Source: Syntrophaceae bacterium
GTDB taxonomy: Bacteria > Desulfobacterota > Syntrophia > Syntrophales > UBA2192
Direction of reading: 5' to 3'
DNA: 64,000 bases
Assembly: GCA_013177795.1 (NCBI GenBank)
Contig: JABLXY010000002.1
Location: forward strand, 558,001 to 622,000
Part shown: in pieces, positions 61,418 to 64,000 of the stretch
Layout of the letters: each line of letters opens with the position of its first letter
Numbering within the stretch: the stretch's first letter is position 1
Program-made: the position numbers and the translations under genes
The notes under the pieces: generated by a model
What the model saw: only the letters and a program-made list of their open reading frames with translations
The model's database searches: none
Told to the model about the DNA's origin: nothing

Positions 61418-62269
61418 TTGAAAGACCTGGATCAGAACATCCTGCATGCCGTTGACGCCTTGCTTCGGACGGGCCCGTGGGACAAGCTCGTTCTCCTGAC
61501 ACCCGCCGAGGCCTTGTATCCCCTGCTGGCCCCGCGGGTCGAGATCCCGGTGATCGTCATCACGCAGAAGGGCTGCACGGCAAACGAAATCCCGTCAGCG
61601 ATCCGCCCCGGGGATTCGGTGATCACCCTGCCGTGCGAAGTCAGCGGCATCGAAGATCTCCTGAACCTCTCCGTCTTCATGGCAACGGCAAGCGGGGCCC
61701 TCTCGCGCGGTGACCGCGTCGTCGTCATCGGAGCCGGTCTCGAGGACCGGGCAAGCCTGCTGGTGCTGCTCCGGAACGACGAGTTCTCCTTCAGCGAGTT
61801 CTATCGTGTCGTCACCGACCCGTCCATGCCCGACCCGTCCGTCGTCAAGGCTGTCCTCACGATAGCGCTGGAGCTGGGACGGATGAGGAGACAGCCTGCC
61901 GGGGCGCTCTACGTGATCGGGGACACGGACCGTGTCCTGCAACACAGCACCCCGCTCTTCATGAATCCCTTTGAAGGCCAGCCCGGGGACAGAAGGAATG
62001 TGATGGAGGGCCGGGTCAGGGACACGCTGAAAGAGTATGCGCGCCTCGACGGGGCGGTGATCATCGACGAGAAAGGTTTCGTGCGGGCCGCGGGCGTGCA
62101 CATCAACGCAGACATGCGGGATGTCGACGTCCTCATCGAGGGGACGCGTCATGCCGTCGCTGCGGCGATCACCCACCGGACCGGCGCGATCGCCATCACG
62201 GTGTCGGAAAAGACGGGGATGATCATGCTGTTCAGGGGCGGAAGCCCCATCCTGAAGGTGGGACCCTGA
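61418..62269 (+). CDS. DacZ-like diadenylate cyclase
   Basis: A 283-aa protein. The N-terminal domain (about residues 15-115) resembles the pyruvate-kinase C-terminal-like domain of archaeal DacZ. The C-terminal DAC domain has the Asp-Gly-Ala motif (DGAVIIDEKGFVRAAGVHI) and GTRHAVAAAITHRTGAIAITVSE. DAC enzymes join two ATP into cyclic di-AMP. The classic RHR triad is RHA here. The start is TTG at 61418, behind AAGGGGGGTGATC, an almost perfect anti-16S match. It begins 86 bases after the MFS stop. c-di-AMP typically controls potassium and osmotic balance. Confidence 0.83.
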   Translation: MKDLDQNILHAVDALLRTGPWDKLVLLTPAEALYPLLAPRVEIPVIVITQKGCTANEIPSAIRPGDSVITLPCEVSGIEDLLNLSVFMATASGALSRGDRVVVIGAGLEDRASLLVLLRNDEFSFSEFYRVVTDPSMPDPSVVKAVLTIALELGRMRRQPAGALYVIGDTDRVLQHSTPLFMNPFEGQPGDRRNVMEGRVRDTLKEYARLDGAVIIDEKGFVRAAGVHINADMRDVDVLIEGTRHAVAAAITHRTGAIAITVSEKTGMIMLFRGGSPILKVGP

Positions 62270-62376
62270 GGCAAGAGGGCAACCGCTGCGGGGCGTATAG
62301 CCGCCGGCACCGGAGTGTCCGGGCGGCAAGCCGCGGGGTCGTGAGCGAGCCCGCCCCAGGGGGAAGCGGGAGGCAG

Positions 62377-62994
62377 ATGCGCACGGGGATCGAACAGCTG
62401 GTTCGGGAACTGGAAGATCTCCACCGCGGCGGCCGGGCCGTGGACGAGCTCGCGGCCTGCGGGGAGAGCGCCGTGGGGCCTCTTCGCGACTACCTCCTCA
62501 ACGGCCCGCCCTCGCACATCTTTCAGCCCCGGCAGTGGGCCGTCCAGGCCCTTGCCCGGCTCGGCGCGTGGCCTGTCCTGCTGGAATATCTCGAGATGCC
62601 CAGGAGCATCCCCGACCCGGTGACCCGGTTCGGGGAGGAGGCCGTCGAGAACACGGCGGCCCGGGCCCTGGCCGCCCGGCAGACGGAAGAGGTGTACCGG
62701 GTGCTGCTGCGGCTTGCCGGCCGGCGCTTCCTGCCCGGCGTCATCGAGGCCCTCGGGTCCTTCCGCCGCCCCGAGACGGCCCCCCTGTTCGTCGCGGCGC
62801 TCGGGGATGACCTGTGCCGTGCCCCCGCAGAGCAGGCCCTGCGGCAGCTGGGGCCTGCGGCGATACCGGCCCTCCGCAGGGCGTCGCGCCGCGTCAGGGG
62901 CTCCCGCACGGCGGAGACGCCGACGGACACCCTGCGCAGGACGTGCGCGCTGCGGCTGCTCGCGGAACTGAAGCGGCGGCAGGGGGGACGCTGA
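62377..62994 (+). CDS. HEAT-repeat protein
   Basis: A 205-aa protein of repeated helix pairs (AVDELAACGESAVGPLRDYL, QPRQWAVQALARLGAWPVLLEYL, PGVIEALGSFRRPETAPLFVAAL, PAEQALRQLGPAAIPALRRA). These fit HEAT/PBS-lyase-type repeats and a protein-binding role. The ATG at 62377 has GGGAGG only 3 bases upstream; a GTG at 62341 is an alternative. It lies 107 bases after the DacZ gene on the same strand. Confidence 0.75.
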   Translation: MRTGIEQLVRELEDLHRGGRAVDELAACGESAVGPLRDYLLNGPPSHIFQPRQWAVQALARLGAWPVLLEYLEMPRSIPDPVTRFGEEAVENTAARALAARQTEEVYRVLLRLAGRRFLPGVIEALGSFRRPETAPLFVAALGDDLCRAPAEQALRQLGPAAIPALRRASRRVRGSRTAETPTDTLRRTCALRLLAELKRRQGGR

Positions 62995-63080
62995 GTGCCG
63001 GGGCCGCGGGGCTTTACAAAGGGCCCGATAAACGGTACGTCCGCGCTGAGGCACGGCATCGCGGCACAGGGGAGGCCACC

Positions 63081-63551
63081 ATGATCGACATCCGCATACC
63101 CGGGTTCGGGCAGGTTGTCCTGGAGCACCTGGTGCTCGATTTCAACGGCACGCTGGCCTGCGACGGGATCCTCGCCGAGGGGGTGCGGGAGCTGCTCGGG
63201 CGGCTCTCGCGGGACCTGGAGATCCACGTCGTGACGGCGGACACCCACGGCAGCGCGGCCGCGGCATGCGAGGGCCTGCCCTGCCGCCTGGTCGTTCTGC
63301 CCGAAGGGAACCAGGACGTTGCAAAGCGGGACTACGTGCGGGAACTGGGCGCGGCACGGACGGTCTGCATCGGCAACGGCCGCAACGACCGGCTCATGGT
63401 CCGGGAGGCCGCCGTCGGCCTCTGCGTGATCGGGGGGGAGGGGGCCTCGGCGGAAACGGCGTCGGCGGCCCCTGTCGTCTGCGGGGACATACGGACCGCC
63501 CTCGAACTTCTTCTCCATCCGAAGCGGCTCGTCGCCACCTTGCGCTCGTGA
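63081..63551 (+). CDS. HAD family hydrolase, soluble P-type-ATPase-like
   Basis: A 156-aa protein with the HAD motifs in order: motif I LDFNGTLACDG (nucleophile Asp about residue 20), motif II Thr in VVTADTHGSA, motif III Lys in the NQDVAKRDYV region and motif IV IGNGRNDRLMVREA. The overall shape fits the stand-alone phosphatase group related to P-type ATPase P-domains. GGGGAGG lies 6 bases before the ATG. It ends the plus-strand block that starts with aptamer D and is convergent with a TRAP permease gene. Confidence 0.85.
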   Translation: MIDIRIPGFGQVVLEHLVLDFNGTLACDGILAEGVRELLGRLSRDLEIHVVTADTHGSAAAACEGLPCRLVVLPEGNQDVAKRDYVRELGAARTVCIGNGRNDRLMVREAAVGLCVIGGEGASAETASAAPVVCGDIRTALELLLHPKRLVATLRS

Positions 63552-63591
63552 GGCCCGAACGGGCCGTCCCGGCGGCAAGGCAGCGCCTCGC

Positions 63592-64000
63592 TCATCTGAC
63601 TGCAAGTGACCCCAGAAACAGCTTCGGCAGCAGCGTCGTGAAGACCGGCACGAAGGTGACGATCAGCAGGTCGGCGATCATCACCAGGAGGAAGGGCACG
63701 ACGGCGCGGCTGATCCGCTCCAGGGAGATGCCGGCGATCGAGCAGGACACGAAGAGGCAAATCCCCATGGGCGGCGTCAGCATCCCGATGGCAAGATTCG
63801 TCACCACGACGACGCCGAAGGTGACCGGGTCGATGTTCAGATAGGGCACCAGCGGCACGAGAAGGGGCACGAAAATGATCAGGGCGCTTGCCGTCTCGAT
63901 CAGCGTCCCCACGAACAGCAGCAGCACGTTCACGATGAGAAGGAGCACCACGGGGTCCTTCGAGAGGGAGAGGAAGAGCTGCGTGATCGCCTGCGGGATT
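63592..64000 (-). CDS. dctM: TRAP transporter large permease, C-terminal part (5' end outside the window)
   Basis: The frame stays open to the right edge, so the gene is cut by the window; about 135 C-terminal residues are visible. They show the typical DctM ending, with LLLFVGTLIETASALIIFVPLL, TNLAIGMLTPPMGICLFV and a final hydrophobic helix. This is a third TRAP system, distinct from the two at the left end. Confidence 0.9.
   Translation of the reverse strand, partial: IPQAITQLFLSLSKDPVVLLLIVNVLLLFVGTLIETASALIIFVPLLVPLVPYLNIDPVTFGVVVVTNLAIGMLTPPMGICLFVSCSIAGISLERISRAVVPFLLVMIADLLIVTFVPVFTTLLPKLFLGSLAVR

Overview
The window is a GC-rich bacterial chromosome segment. It resembles Desulfobacterota (the former Deltaproteobacteria, syntroph or sulfate-reducer relatives). 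The grounds are TRAP solute transporters, a hydrogenase-related membrane complex, PAS/LuxR and hybrid-kinase sensors, a DacZ-type diadenylate cyclase and several fluoride riboswitches. The lineage is an inference from gene content; no rRNA or marker gene settles it. I saw no CRISPR array, insertion sequence, tRNA or rRNA.

Layout. Positions 1-4.6 kb hold a small unknown gene, a TRAP transporter (dctPQM) and an SDR oxidoreductase. Positions 5.6-11.2 kb hold a second TRAP transporter in line with pxpABC (ATP-dependent 5-oxoprolinase), which suggests uptake and opening of pyroglutamate or a related lactam. A hybrid sensor kinase follows. Positions 14.6-31.4 kb are a mosaic of short units: a Rossmann protein, a ChaN-like lipoprotein, a LexA-type repressor with a GAAC-N4-GTTC operator inside its own promoter, a flavodoxin, an acyltransferase, TatA, an alcohol dehydrogenase, an ECF sigma/DUF3619-like/DUF3106 unit, threonine aldolase with a DAACS symporter, and a PAS/LuxR regulator. 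Positions 31.8-42.0 kb are mostly minus strand: zinc-ribbon and SPFH proteins, a TPR/C39-peptidase/PA2779-like envelope operon, two ferritin-like proteins, a methyltransferase-sugar dehydrogenase fusion and a lone flagellar rod-type protein. A low-GC structured stretch with a 24-residue membrane peptide ORF lies near 36.7-37.0 kb.

The most striking part is 42.1-63.6 kb. Four fluoride (crcB-motif) aptamers can be folded by eye, with the pseudoknot and helix P1 intact and compensatory changes between copies. Aptamer A precedes a dynamin-like GTPase and enolase, with a terminator that contains the ribosome binding site. Tandem aptamers B and C precede an uncharacterised cluster: P-loop ATPase, DUF6062-like protein, helical protein, alpha-toroid protein and HEAT/zinc-ribbon protein. 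Aptamer D, with its own promoter, precedes a hydrogenase-4-like complex that has lost all four nickel-ligand cysteines (an Ehr-type complex). That complex is followed by two MutS-like ATPases, an MFS transporter, a DacZ-like c-di-AMP synthase, a HEAT protein and a HAD phosphatase. No crcB or eriC(F) fluoride exporter is present. I read this as a fluoride-response super-locus protecting glycolysis (enolase is a classic fluoride target), membrane energetics and perhaps nucleic acids. Most of its proteins have no known role in fluoride resistance.
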